Assembly: GCA_037013495.1 (NCBI GenBank)
Contig: CM072811.1
Coordinates: forward strand, 29,225,659 to 29,289,658
Direction of reading: 5' to 3'
Length of the DNA: 64,000 bases
Source: Hippophae tibetana
Taxonomy: Eukaryota > Streptophyta > Magnoliopsida > Rosales > Elaeagnaceae
A program made the position numbers and the translations under genes. The notes below the pieces were generated by a model. That model made no database searches. It worked only from the letters and a program-made list of their open reading frames with translations, and was not told where the DNA came from. Shown here piece by piece: positions 22,437-33,697 of the stretch; within the stretch, counting starts at the first letter, position 1; every line of letters begins with the position of its first letter.

Positions 22437-24085
22437 CATTCTCCCCCCTTTGAGAATCCATGTCCTCAAGGATCAAATCAAGGTAGGATTTAGTAAAATA
22501 AAATTCATTTTCCCATATGGCTTCTTGTATAATGGCTCATGTCCATTTGACCAAAAATTTTGGTTTGGACTGATATTTGTTCTTTTGGATCACACGATGA
22601 GCCAAGATGGTTTTAGGTTAGGGAATGATAGTGTCGTGATGAGAGACTAGGGGAAGTTAGATGGAGCTAGGAATGACTAATCCCACGTGTCTTTTAACAT
22701 GCTAACATGAAATACATCATGTATGTGAGAATCAGTTGGAAAATCCAACCTATAAGCCACAGGGCCAACTCGGGCAATAATTCTATAAGGACCAAAGAAA
22801 TATGGGGTAAGCTTCATGGATGAGCAAAAAGCCACAAAAATTTTCTTGTAGGATTGGAGTCTTAGGTACACATAATCCCCTTCAAGGAAAGAGACCTCAC
22901 ATAGGTGATGGTCAGCTTGACATTTCATACGATTCTGAGCCTATAGAAGGTTGTGCCTCAGCTCATATAGAATGGTGTCTCTATCATGTAAGTGCTCATC
23001 CATTGCTTGAACATGGGAAATTCCTAGAACATACATTAATAAACACTACTATAAAAAAAGGGTATTTAAGTCGATCCAAAAAACCAACTTTTAATGAATT
23101 TAAAGTCGGTTTGGTGTAGAACCGACGCTATCCATGTAGAACGTAGCGTCGGTTGACGTGTCGAACCGATGCTACACACGTGGATAAATTCTTTTCTCTT
23201 TTTCTTCCCCAGACAGAAACTATTCCAAGCATTACATAACTCTCAAAAACCCAAAACCTCTTCCATTTCTCCTCCACTCTTTCTCATTTTCTGGTCATCT
23301 ACGACCACTAATTCCAGCGTCAGTTAGTAAGTTTTCTTCCTCTCTAACGAATCTTTTAGATCCCCTATTTTTTTGAGCAAATAACTCAAATTCTTATACT
23401 CATTTCACACTTACAAAACACCATTTTTTTCTTCATTTCCTTCATTTTGTCACTTCATTTACTCTTGTAAGTATTTCTATTATTTATATTTTTTCTGTTA
23501 TTATGTGTTATTATTTATGTGTATAATTTTTTGTATTATAACATCAGGAGAAGAATATGATGATCTTAAATAACATAGAACAACACCATGGTAATTGTTT
23601 TGCTATTAATTAATATTTTATTTTTCAATTATTTGTATTATTTAAACTATTTGTTAAACATATTTTCTTCCTACTATTATTTAGTGATCGAATACAGGTT
23701 TTAATTTGAGTATAATAGAAAATGAGTAAATTTTTTTAAAAATAATTAAAATTTAAAGTTCGTTCACGCGTTGAACTGACTTTAAATTTTAAGTCATTTC
23801 ATTTAAAGTCGGTTCAACAAACCGACTTTAATACCCTTTTATGTAATAGTGAAACATAGAGGTGAGAGGCCATAGACTACTTCAAAAGGTGTCATTTTGG
23901 TAGAGGAGTGAGTTGAATTGTTATAACTGTACTCAGCCCATGGAATCCAATCAAGCATTTTCGTGGCTAATTCCTAGCAAAGTAGTGCAGATATTTCTCA
24001 AGGGTTCACTCAGCTCATAGAATCCTTGTAGCTGGAACAAAGCTTGCCAAAAGGAGCTGATAAACACCATGTCATAGTCATTTTG
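22437..24085 (-). pseudogene. Chromovirus (Ty3/gypsy) integrase C-terminus and chromodomain remnant, split by a CACTA insertion
   Basis: On the minus strand the order is DMVFISSFWQALFQLQG (about 24075-24020), an IN segment reading WIPWAEYSYN-like with errors (about 23960-23852), the 808 bp insertion, then QAMDEHLHDRDTILYELRHNLL (about 23043-22950), VYLRLQSYKK and the GPYRIIARVGPVAYRLDFP block (22928-22677), and a chromodomain-like part, LVKWT then ILEDMD (about 22640-22450). Catalytic IN residues are not all retained and stops are present. The GPVAYRL/LPxxSRIHPVFHVS style is typical of plant chromoviruses. Confidence 0.8.
23044..23851 (+). mobile_element. 808 bp CACTA deletion derivative with 3 bp target duplication
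   Basis: It starts CACTACTATAAAAAAAGGGT and ends with the imperfect reverse complement, ACCCTTTTATGTAATAGTG. It is flanked by AAA (23041-23043 and 23852-23854), the 3 bp duplication expected for CACTA elements. Subterminal inverted motifs GTCGGTT/AACCGAC are dense at both ends. About 23220-23480 matches the 5' untranslated region of the large minus-strand copy (59700-59990), and about 23545-23600 matches the end of the second ORF (GAAGAATATGATGATCTTAA), so it is an internally deleted copy of the same family. Confidence 0.9.
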
Positions 24086-24333
24086 TGTCTTGTTTTTCCT
24101 CCTGCTACAACATCGGTTCTTTGTGTGCCAGTATGTCATTATTCCTTATTTTTTGTTTTGTCTCATAGCGATGAACCTATTACTGAAAATTCTTGTTTAC
24201 AATTTTTGGGATGACTTTGATCTGATTAATGGAACCCAGGTTTTAATTTTTGGGGTATCATATCATTACTCTTTGTTTTAGTTTACATTGAAATTGTAAT
24301 CTCTAGTCATGTTGACTCTTGTTTGTCTGATAG

Positions 24334-24459
24334 ATTTTTCTTAACTCTCATTATGCTGGACAAGATCTAGATCCAAAGTTTAGAGTCGGTGAACCTTGGA
24401 AGAAGGTATTTGGCCCTGTTTTTATCTATCTTAATTCTGCTCCAATGGATGATAACTGA
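24334..24459 (+). pseudogene. Rhamnogalacturonate lyase exon fragment
   Basis: An exon-like block follows an AG and reads FLNSHYAGQDLDPKF, then EPWKKVFGPVFIYLNSA, ending DDN and a stop. This matches the conserved part of plant rhamnogalacturonate lyase family proteins (cell wall pectin lyases, HYAG.D..PKF...EPWKKVFGPVFIYLNS). No other lyase exon is recognised nearby, so this is a gene fragment, not a gene. Confidence 0.75.
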
Positions 24460-24956
24460 TCTAAATTTATGGAATCCTATAGTTTAATCCTCAGTTGTAA
24501 AATCTTAATGCATCTTTTAATAGATACATAAATTATGGAATCCTTATGATTTCATAGCCTTTATTTAGATAGTATTTCAAGAGGAAAGTGTTGGTTGTTA
24601 TTATTTAAATGCTATTTGCAGCAATTGAAATTCACCGTAATCAAATGTTATTGTTGGGTAACATAGTTCTGGAAGCTGCATATATTTCAGGTATATGGCC
24701 TTACTACTTTAGAGATCTATTTTTATGCAAATCTCAGGTATATCTCAAATCTGACTAATTATTAGAGATCTAGTTTTATGTAAATCTTTCCCTAAACATT
24801 GATGAGGTTAGTCATTTTATGTGTAGTAATAATGAATTTATGTGATCTACCTAAATCAAGTGTGGAACTTTTTTTAAGCAGAAGTAAGAAGTATATTGTA
24901 AAAGTTAACTTATTATTTCTAGTATCCATAATTCATGAGATGTAAGGAATATAATA

Positions 24957-25214
24957 TACCTGCAGTATTATGTTTTGGGCAAGACTTCCTAGATTTGACA
25001 CTTTTGTTGCTGAGATTGACAACAAAACAGTTACATGGGAAAACAATCTGTGATATTGAATATTGTCATTTATATTTTTTGATATCCCACACAATTCATT
25101 TAAGTTGGGATGGACCTTGGTAATGTTCATAGAGGAATCCATCCCCAGTATTGCTACCATGTTGTGGATTCTATCTATATGTTTTTCCAATATGTGGAGT
25201 CTTTCATTCTTCAA
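24957..25214 (-). pseudogene. MAP65 microtubule-associated protein gene fragment
   Basis: The minus-strand frame reads NERLHILEKHIDRIHNM, VAILGMD, ITKVHPNLNE and SKNINDN, then jumps to RLFSHVTVLLSISATKV. This follows plant MAP65 (L..LCAVLGMDF...TEVHPSLNE...SKSISNDTL, then RLFDHVT..ISA..DEV) with about 35 residues deleted between the two halves. The fragment is antisense to the rhamnogalacturonate lyase fragment only 0.5 kb away. The open frame extends to 24933-25343, but the ends are not MAP65-like. Confidence 0.7.
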
Positions 25215-25794
25215 AAGAAACAAATAAAGGGTGAAGTCATCGTTATGCACTTGATTATAGCTTATGATAAAAATATTGGTAGAGTTTTTCCAATATGTGG
25301 AACCTGTTGTACTGCGCTGGTACTGGTGCTGGTGTTGGTGCATTGGTCCATGGTGCCTGGTGTCTAGTGCTTGGTACTGATGCTTATAGAAATATTAACT
25401 GGTGGAGAATTTTTTATTTGCATCACACGAAGAAATAGTGCTTTTTATTTGGCTATCAAGGTACAAAGTTAAGCTTTAAATTACTTCCAAACTGTGATAG
25501 TTTTCTTAACAATTTTCATGTCCCAAACTGTGACATTTTCTTGCTAAAACTGTGATACTTTATTTCCTAGTGCTGTAATGATTTTCATGCTGAAGCTGGG
25601 ATAAAGTTTTGGCCAAAATTGTGATAGTTTTAGAGTAAAAATATGATAAAAATGCTGGGTTTTTTTTGGCTTGGAATTGAAATTATTTCTGTTAAAAAAA
25701 ACTATGATAACAAACTATGATCATTTTTGTGCTAAATTCCAGGTGTAACCTATCATAATTTGCAGACATATTCAATTACATAATTTCCACTTAG

Positions 25795-26090
25795 TGTTGG
25801 TGCGTTGTGCTAGTGTTGGTGCTGCTGCATGGCACTGGCTTTGGTATTGGTATTGGTGCGCTGTGTTGGTGCTGGTGTTGTGCACTGGTGCTATTGTTGG
25901 TGCTACTGGTTGCTAGCTCTGTGCAGTGGTGTTGGTGCTGGTTGCTGGCTCTATGCACTGGTGTGTTGTTGTTGCTGCTGCTGGTTATTAGTGTTGTGTG
26001 TTGGTGTTGGTGTTGGTGTTGGTGTTGGTGCTGGTGCTGGTGTACTGCTGCTATTGCGCTGTGCTGGTGCTAGTGCTACTGGTTGATTTG
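25795..26090 (+). repeat. TGGTGT/TGGTGC hexamer-type satellite tract
   Basis: About 300 bp of imperfect TGGTGC, TGGTGT and TGCTGC units. A shorter outlier lies at 25310-25375. It gives long Val-Leu and Cys-Trp frames that are artefacts of composition. Confidence 0.85.
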
Positions 26091-26298
26091 AATTATACTT
26101 ATAAATGCTTGTAAGTAATAGTAAAAAGTTAGTTTGTAATAGTAAGTTTTTTTATGTTTTAGTGTATAATAAACTCTCAAATGTAATTATATTTTTAATT
26201 TTAATATAATATGATTTTTAATATTGTAATTAATAAATTTATTGTAATTTACATTGATTTTTAATATTGTAATTACTAATTGTATTTTTTTTATTTAT

Positions 26299-26489
26299 GC
26301 ATACCCTATGGCCTCAATTATTGAAAAACCGAGGCCATAGACATACCCTATGGCCTCGGTCTTTCAATAACTGAGGTCATAGGTAACAATCTATGGTCTC
26401 TCTCACTTAGGCCTCAGTTCTTATAACCGTGGCCATAGGTCTACGATCACGGTTAAAAACCGAGGCAATATGTATGTTTTTTAGTAGTG
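26299..26489. repeat. CACTA subterminal inverted repeats
   Basis: CTATGGCCTC (26306-26315) pairs with GAGGCCATAG (26331-26340). Further copies of the CCTCGGTT/AACCGAGG family follow up to the TAGTAGTG terminus. Arrays of this sort are transposase binding sites in CACTA elements; the assignment is inferred from position. Confidence 0.65.
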
Positions 26490-26492
26490 TTG

Positions 26493-26585
26493 GTTACCTT
26501 AGTGATGATGAATGAACCTTACCATCTACTCTTTAATTTACCCAGAAACAATTTGAGTCTTGAGTTGTACAATAATACTTTCTGA
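26493..26585 (-). pseudogene. Gypsy integrase C-terminal scrap (Athila/Tat type)
   Basis: On the minus strand it reads [20 protein letters not shown], a stop, then GSFIITKV. This is the conserved integrase C-terminal block ([22 protein letters not shown]) of plant Athila/Tat elements. It is cut at 26490 by the CACTA terminus. Confidence 0.75.
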
Positions 26586-26649
26586 CCCGATTCAAAGATA
26601 AGATGCACAATTTTCTTGTCGATCATGCCATTTTTTTATTGATCTTCTT

Positions 26650-27230
26650 TTGTGTCAAACGGAGTATGTTAAAGAATTATTGTCAAGGTTTGGTTTACTA
26701 TCTTCTAAACCTAATATCACTCCTATGGTCTCAAGAGGAGTACTAAGTAAGAGTGATGTGTTTGTGCTTTGTGATCCATCATTGTTTAGAAGTATTATGG
26801 GTGCCTTGCAATATTACTTGTTATACGTCCAAATATCATTTTTGAAGTAAGCAAAATGTGTCAATTTCTAAGTGCTCCTCCAGATGACCATTTAAAGGCA
26901 GCTAAAAGGATATTGTGGTGTTTGAAAGGTTCAATGAATTGTGGTTTGATGTTAATGAAACCAATTGATCTTGATATTAAGTTAGTTATCATGATGATAG
27001 GAAAAGTAATAATGGCTATTACATGTTTTTTTGGTGGAAATTTGATGAGTTGGTCTATCTCCAAAACAAAAGATAGTGTCAAGATCATCAACAGAATTTA
27101 AGTATAGAGCACTTATAGTAGGAGCTGGTGAAGTAATATGAATTTTATCTTTGTTAAAAGAAATAGGAGTTGAACTTACCCATAGGTCTAAGTTGCTACG
27201 TGGACAGAACATATCAAAATATATTTACAA
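26650..27230 (+). pseudogene. Ty1/copia reverse transcriptase/RNase H remnant
   Basis: The order is TEYVKELLSRFGL, SKPNITPMVS, CDPSLFRSIMGALQY, SKMCQFLSAPPDDHLKAAKR (after a frameshift), GSMNCGLML, then a WSISK...IVSRSSTEFKYRAL block and LLKEIGVEL. This is the 3' half of copia RT plus RNase H, with at least three frameshifts or stops. The upstream part of pol is missing. Confidence 0.85.
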
Positions 27231-27239
27231 GACCCTTAG

Positions 27240-28190
27240 TACTAATCATTTGAATTTTAGAAGCAAACTTATAGTTATTAATAGAACACAAGCTAGAGAG
27301 GGTATTGGAACTTGTATTATAGTGTGTGCGCACGTGGAATAAGTTAAAGTGGAGTGTGTGTTTATTTTGTTAGAGTAGTGTAACATAATGGGTGTGAGAA
27401 GTACTAGCAAGTACTCTATAAATATCAATAGACAGTGAAAGAGATAGCACTTGTTTGCTTCCTTTCTTAACAAACGTTAGACGCTTATCTTCCTCTTCAT
27501 AATTCTATAATAATCATTTACATCATTTGCTGTCATATTATCATAAAAAAAATTGAGTATCTTTATTTATTATATTATTATTTTTATTTCCTTTTTTTTA
27601 TTTATAATACATATTAAAATGAACACTTTTATATGCATCAAGTTTATTTGAAATAACAAACCACTTAGAACAACTTGTTATTAATTAAGATTGTTGAACT
27701 TACTCTCTCTTAAACTATTATATCATTTGTTGCAACAACTTGATGCATAAAGATTTTTGTATTAAAATTTAATCTCTAATCTCTAATAATGAAATATGTT
27801 TTCTACAATGATAAGTGGTTATAAAATATTACATAATTTTTACTATTTATAAAATGTTATATAATTTTTACCTTCTCTTGTTTAAACATTTAAAATTTAA
27901 TCGAATAAGTTATTCTCTTTATTTTCTTATAAATTTTAACCGTTAAGATATAAAACGTGAAAAAATTATTGAGTAAAAAGTGAGTAATTGATGATGTACG
28001 ACCATTTTGATATTTGTATATTACTAGTTTTCATATTAAATGCATAAGCTGATGATGGAATAAGTATTTTTTTGATGCTTCAATAAAAGCTTTGTTAAAA
28101 AAAGGATAAAAATATATATTTATTATTTACAAAAAATTTAATTGATATATTTAATACCTTAATTTTATCATGTTCATCATTCAACTGTCC
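27240..28190. other. Intergenic, upstream of the polygalacturonase gene
   Basis: No gene is seen. 27350-27500 could be decayed 3' LTR sequence of the adjacent copia remnant (starts near TGTTAGAGTAG). The rest is AT-rich and unremarkable. Confidence 0.5.
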
Positions 28191-28214
28191 CAAACCTAGA
28201 TTCGTGCATGGTCA

Positions 28215-28222
28215 CTATAAAT
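28215..28222 (+). promoter_or_regulatory. Putative TATA box of the polygalacturonase gene
   Basis: TATAAATA lies 78 bp ahead of the chosen ATG at 28300, a normal plant spacing for a short leader. Confidence 0.55.
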
Positions 28223-28299
28223 ATATGTACGAGCCACACCACTTTTAATAAGATTTCCAAATACATAATTTGCTTCCAAAGGTAAATTTAAAAAGAGAA

Positions 28300-31200
28300 A
28301 TGAGGATGATGATGATGTACCCGGAAATCACCAAATTGCTTCCAATAATTGTCCTAATAATAGGGATATGTAATTTTCCCTTGTCATTAAGCAGTGACAG
28401 TAGAGGAGGGTATCCATTTACTTTTGGTAGAGAAAAAGAATATTATTATAAGCAGAGATTGCAGGATCGTTATGATCATGAATCAGGAGGAAGAGGAGGA
28501 AGAGATCATAGCATTAATAAACATTATAACGAGGAGGCAGCTGAGACCAACACTTTTGGCCTCATCATGGCAAATAAGCCAATGAGTTCAAATTCATTAA
28601 ACACAATAATATTCAATGTGGATCATTTTGGAGCCAGAGGAGATGGATTTAGTGATGACTCTCAGGTTTGTACTAGTCAAGCATGTCATCAAAATTCCCA
28701 CTTTTGGAAATGCATATATATATTGAAAGCAGAACAGAGTGCCAGAACATGTGTGCTCTGTTTTAATATTTATTATATTATATATTGTTTAAACTCTTAA
28801 TTATAATTTGTTGGGTTGATGATGATCATCCAAACTAGGCATTTGAGAGAGCTTGGAAGTACGCATGTTCCTCCTCCAAAAACAGTATTGTTTTGGTCCC
28901 TAAGAAGAGGAATTATAACCTCAAACCAATCACATTCTCTGGGCCTTGCCGTTCCAGCCTCATCACTTTCAAGGTCTCAATTGGTTAATTACTAACAATT
29001 ATAATAATTGTTCCTTTTTATATATTTAAACAAACAAACAAACAAAAACTATTAATATATATATATATATTGATTAATTTAATTCCTTAATTTAACAGAT
29101 TCAAGGCACAATAAAAGCTTCACCTCATCGTTCAGATTATGACATGGATAGACAGCATTGGATCATTTTTCAAAATATTGACAACTTTAGAGTCGACGGT
29201 GGTGGCACTGGCACTATCAATGGGAATGGAAGGATATGGTGGCAAAACTCTTGCAAACTTGACATTTCCCTTGTTAGTAGTACTCTTTTTTATTCTTAAT
29301 TATTATAGATTAACTTTTATATATATATATATATATATAATTAATGCTATATATGCAAACTATTGAATTACTGATTGAGGCTCTTGGGTTTTTCAACAGC
29401 CTTGCGAACGAGCTCCCACGGTATGATATGTTATTAAACTAATTAATTGAAGTCTGCGAAAATATCTTAAACTTTTTTATATATATAAAAATAATACTTT
29501 TGAGTAATTAATAATATTGATATGTTTTATTCTCTATATGTAGGCTGTGACATTCCTTGAATGCAATGAATTAATGGTAGCAAACCTGAGGCTCCGAAAT
29601 GCACAGCAGATGCACCTAACATTTGATAAATGTGTTAATGTCAAAGCTATGAATCTCAGAGTTATATCCCCTGGAAATAGCCCCAATACTGATGGAATTC
29701 ACATCACAGATACACAAAATATCAAACTAAAAAACTGTGTCATCGGGACAGGTTATAATAACTCTACCTATCACTATTATTTACAATACTAAAGAAACAA
29801 ATTACCTTCTAGCTCCTTTTTTTTCTTTTGTGTTCTTTCGAAAATTAATTACCTACCCAGATCCTGTTGAATATGGGTTTGAGTCCCCTTTTCAAAGTTT
29901 AAAATTATACATTTATACTTGCTGCCTAGTTAATATGTCTTTAAATTTTAATTGAAGGTGACGATTGTATTTCAATAGTAAGCGGATCGAAATACGTTGT
30001 AGCAACTGATATAACCTGCGGACCAGGTCATGGAATAAGGTATCCGAATTTTGGTAAATATTTATATATATGGTTCCTTTAATAAGCTACCAAAATATTT
30101 ATTTATTGTTAATTTTTCATTTTCATACTTGTTCTCGGAAATATATATAATTAATATGGTTCCTTTTTAAGAAGAGAAGAGGAAAGGGAGGGAGGGAGGG
30201 AGGGAAGGACAGAAACAACAAACTAATCTTAGACATTTCTAAATGAAATCATGAATTAATGCAGCATTGGAAGCTTAGGAGCTGCAAATTCGGAAGCCCA
30301 AGTGTCAAACGTGATGGTGGATAGAGCAAAATTTTATGGAACTACGAATGGAGTAAGAATAAAGACCTGGCAGGTAACAATATTATTATTATTATTATTA
30401 TTTCTGACAAGAAAATAAGTAACAATATTATTACTATTATAAAGTAAATTTTATTAGAAAGAAGATATCGTTGACTTCTAAAGTAAATTGATATGTCTAC
30501 TCTAAATCAATAAAATGTCTTTTAAGTATTGAATTTTTTGTTGAAAATACACCTTTTCTATTTTATTTTATTTTTTGTCTATTTCTTTCCGTCTATTTTA
30601 GTTTAGATATATATATATATATATAATGTCTAACTATAATTATTCGATTTTTCATGTTGTCTAATATTTTTGAGAAAATTACTCTATACGATCACTTTTT
30701 AGTACCAAATAATGATCCCCTTTTAAAGCTAATTTTTTATAAACTTATCTTATACTAAATTAAAGTGCATTGCTTATCATACAATTATGCAATAGGTGAT
30801 CATTTGATACTAAAAATAATAATAATATTTTTTCTCTCCTGATTTTTAGGTGCATCAAAGCTCATTAATGAACCTTTTTTTTTTCGTTTTCAACAAATTA
30901 GGTTAAATAGATGGATGGTATGATTTTTCTTTTTCTTTGTTTTTCTTTCGATAGTACAGTACTATGAACTATGTGGCTTATTAATTTCTCTACTCTGTCT
31001 ATCAAAAAGAAAGAAAAACAACATCAGTGTATTGACTCGAGACTATTTATAGCTTTTGACGCGTTAATTTCTCTTCCTTTTCGATCTTTAATTAAGGTCT
31101 ATTTAATTAGTGATATATTTTATATTCTAGTTTCTGCACATATTAATGTTAGCTTCATATCAGCATCATCTTGTTTACTTTTTGGCTTGTTAGCTAACTA

Positions 31201-32083
31201 CTATCAGTGGTAGTTTACTTACATTCTTACAACTCAACGACTTTTAGTTAATTAATTTTAGACTTGGACTACTCATTATCTACAAACTAATAATCCTATA
31301 ACAGCTTCATACATTAATTATGTCAATTCAGTGCCTCTATCTAACTTGTCAGCCACAAGTTCGACTTATTACACAAATAGTAACAGCCACTACATTGAAT
31401 GTTTTGTTCCACCTCCCTTTGTAAATATATATATGGTATATGGTTAATATATAAGAACTTTAGAGAAAAGACTTTATTGATCATCACCCCCTAAAGTACT
31501 GTTATGGCTATACATATATATATATATATATATAAGCATTCCTATTAAGGAAACATATGAGCATATTAAGTAGTTTATGAGTTCAAATGAATAAACTCAT
31601 GACCTAGTTCATTAACAGTTCTTAAGCTCATTTCAATAAAATATTTTTATCAAAGTATAATTACTATAATATCAATATGAAAAAATACAATTAAAGGATG
31701 AATATTTCTTTTACAAAAATATAATCAAGAAATAATATTTATGTTAATATTTTTGTTCTTAAAGAAAATTATAAATTATTTGTACTTTTAATAAATATAA
31801 TTTTTTAAGCTCCTGAGCTAGTTACCCTAACTCATGTAAAAGTTATTATATGTGTTAAGTGATGGGTGAGCTCCGGTATTTTATGCAGGGAGGGTCCGGA
31901 TATGCCAAAAACATCAAGTTTCAGAACATTGAAATGCAAAATGTTAGCAATCCAGTAATCATAGATCAAAATTATTGCGATCAAGACGAACCATGCAAAG
32001 AGCAGGTAAATTAATTAAGCTGATATGTTTATTTCAACTTAATGATCAAGCCATCTCTCTTTTGTTAATATACAACATAAACC

Positions 32084-32134
<51 letters not shown>

Positions 32135-32566
32135 CATTTTTAACTCCACTTACAAAACATCTAGCTCATCATTAACAAGAAAAAGAAAAAGTTTCAAATC
32201 ATAATAATTAAAATAATTTGTCAACAATATTGAATTGAATCATAATGGTTAGTTTAATACAGTTTGTAGTTTGTTTAACTTATTCATGTTATACATGCAT
32301 GTATAAAACTTTTTATGTAGGAATCAGCTGTGCAAATAAGTAATGTGGTATACAATAACATCGTGGGCACGAGTGCTTCAAAAGTGGCTGTAAATTTCAA
32401 CTGCAGCAGACATTTTCCATGTCAAAGTATATTAATTCAGAACGTAAATTTAGCTGGTGATGAAAATGCTAATGATGATCAGGAAAGAGGAGGCATTCAA
32501 GCTTCGTGTAATAATGTGAGATGGTACAATAGAGGAAGAGTTTCTCCTAGTTGCACTACTATTTGA
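28300..32566 (+). CDS. Polygalacturonase (glycoside hydrolase family 28), nine exons, apparently intact
   Basis: Exons are 28300-28665, 28839-28973, 29099-29272, 29400-29420, 29544-29751, 29958-30039, 30265-30373, 31889-32005 and 32321-32566, all with GT-AG introns. They join in frame to 485 residues without stops. Residues 1 to about 30 form a hydrophobic signal peptide ([19 protein letters not shown]), so the enzyme is probably secreted to the cell wall, where family members hydrolyse alpha-1,4-galacturonan of pectin. All four GH28 motifs are present: SPNTDGI (278-284), GDDC (302-305), GHGIS (325-329, split by intron 6) and RIK (360-362), which hold the catalytic Asp residues and the His. 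An unusual stretch of about 70 residues rich in Arg, Tyr and Glu separates the signal peptide from the catalytic domain (starts at [12 protein letters not shown]). The ATG at 28300 is the first in frame. Endo or exo action cannot be told from sequence alone. Confidence 0.9.
30186..30204 (+). other. Potential G-quadruplex in polygalacturonase intron 6
   Basis: Five GGG runs separated by single A residues lie on the coding strand, inside intron 6 (30040-30264). The motif meets the usual four-run G-quadruplex rule with 1 nt loops. Any effect on splicing is speculation. Confidence 0.7.
32085..32128. repeat. (TA)n microsatellite in polygalacturonase intron 8
   Basis: A simple TA run of about 22 units between exons 8 and 9. 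Similar shorter TA runs occur in introns 2, 3 and 7. Confidence 0.9.
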
Positions 32567-32730
32567 TCCATCAGATCACAAGACAAAAGTACTTATGGTT
32601 GTTATTTTTCCCTCATAAATATGGTATTGCTAGCTAAGCTATATACCAGTTTGTATGTATACAACAGTTATTTAACTATTTAAAAAAATATCAATTATTT
32701 TATATTGAACATTGTTGTGAATGTGTTGAG

Positions 32731-33689
32731 TAGGGATGACAATTTGTGTTATAGTTTGATTGTCAAAACCGAACATAAACCAAAAAATACGAACCGAACA
32801 CAAATAAATTATATTTGAATCCAATTTGGACTAGTCCGAACGGAAAATTAGAGCTAGGTTATGCTTAGTTAGAGCCAGCCCAATAACCCCAAAATAAAAA
32901 ATAATTATAGTTATTGTTAGACACTATTACTATAATATTTTCTATATATAGAGTCTACTAATTCATGTTAAAGAAAAATTTGTTGCATTTCTCATATTAT
33001 TTGTATTGTAATATTTTCCGTTTTCATATATTAATTATTCATTTATTCAAAAAAATTATACAGTATCTTATCAAGAATGAATATGAATATTTATGTGAGC
33101 ATTTTTGAATTTAATTTAAAAATGAGATATATCACAGTTTTTTTTAATTCATTAATTATTTCATATAAAGTACTTATGACAAGCTTGTTGATTTGTTCAT
33201 GGGTCTATCAAATTAGCTTATAATTTTATTATTCTTAGCTCACAATTACATGAAGTTCGAATCTAAAACATTCATTTACTTTAATTTTAAATAATAGTTT
33301 ATTGAGTTGTTTTGTAATATACTTATGGTTTTGAAATGTTTACTATTTAATTTTTTAAAACGTGTAATAAAATTTTTATTTGTATGTTTATGTTGTTAGA
33401 ATACATTGATTTTGGTTCAAAGCTTTTATTATTCTAATTAGACTAAAAAATATAAGAAAAATTAAAATATTTTAAATTAAAATCATGTTAAATAAGATAA
33501 AAATGACCAATTAATATATACAAATAAAAATTTGGGTCAATTCAAGCTAGTTTGAGCATCTCAAATTTTTTTGGTTTGGGTTAGGATGGGCAATTCATGA
33601 TACAAATTAAATTCATTTTGGGTTAGAGTTGGACCAATATGAACTAGGATAATTTGGACCGACCCAACCCAAACAAATTAACAACCCTA
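32731..33689. mobile_element. hAT-type non-autonomous element, 959 bp
   Basis: It starts TAGGGATGACAATTTGTGTT and ends with the reverse complement of TAGGGTTGTTAATTTGTTTG, an imperfect terminal inverted repeat. It is flanked by GTGTTGAG (32723-32730) and GTGTTAAG (33690-33697), an 8 bp duplication with one mismatch. No transposase is seen inside. It lies about 160 bp beyond the polygalacturonase stop codon. Confidence 0.8.
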
Positions 33690-33697
33690 GTGTTAAG

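Larger units (their letters stand above)
24086..26489. mobile_element. CACTA-ended segment carrying host gene fragments (Pack-CACTA-like), left end not defined
   Basis: The right end is TTTTTTAGTAGTG at 26489, a CACTA 3' terminus. Subterminal GAGGCCATAG/CTATGGCCTC repeats fill 26299-26470. It breaks an integrase reading frame on its right. Inside are fragments of a rhamnogalacturonate lyase (+) and a MAP65 (-). The left border, near 24085 where chromovirus sequence stops, has no clear CACTA start, so the element may be truncated or several events may be involved. Confidence 0.55.

Noticed and set aside
24933..25343. Functional 136-residue minus-strand gene
   Set aside because: Only the middle matches MAP65, with about 35 conserved residues missing, and the N-terminal His/Gln run is the start of the satellite tract.
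25807..26086. Cys-Trp and Val-Leu repeat proteins
   Set aside because: These are translations of the TGGTGT/TGGTGC satellite in different frames.
28270..28300. Earlier polygalacturonase start at 28270
   Set aside because: That codon is TTG; the first in-frame ATG is at 28300 and is followed by a proper signal peptide.
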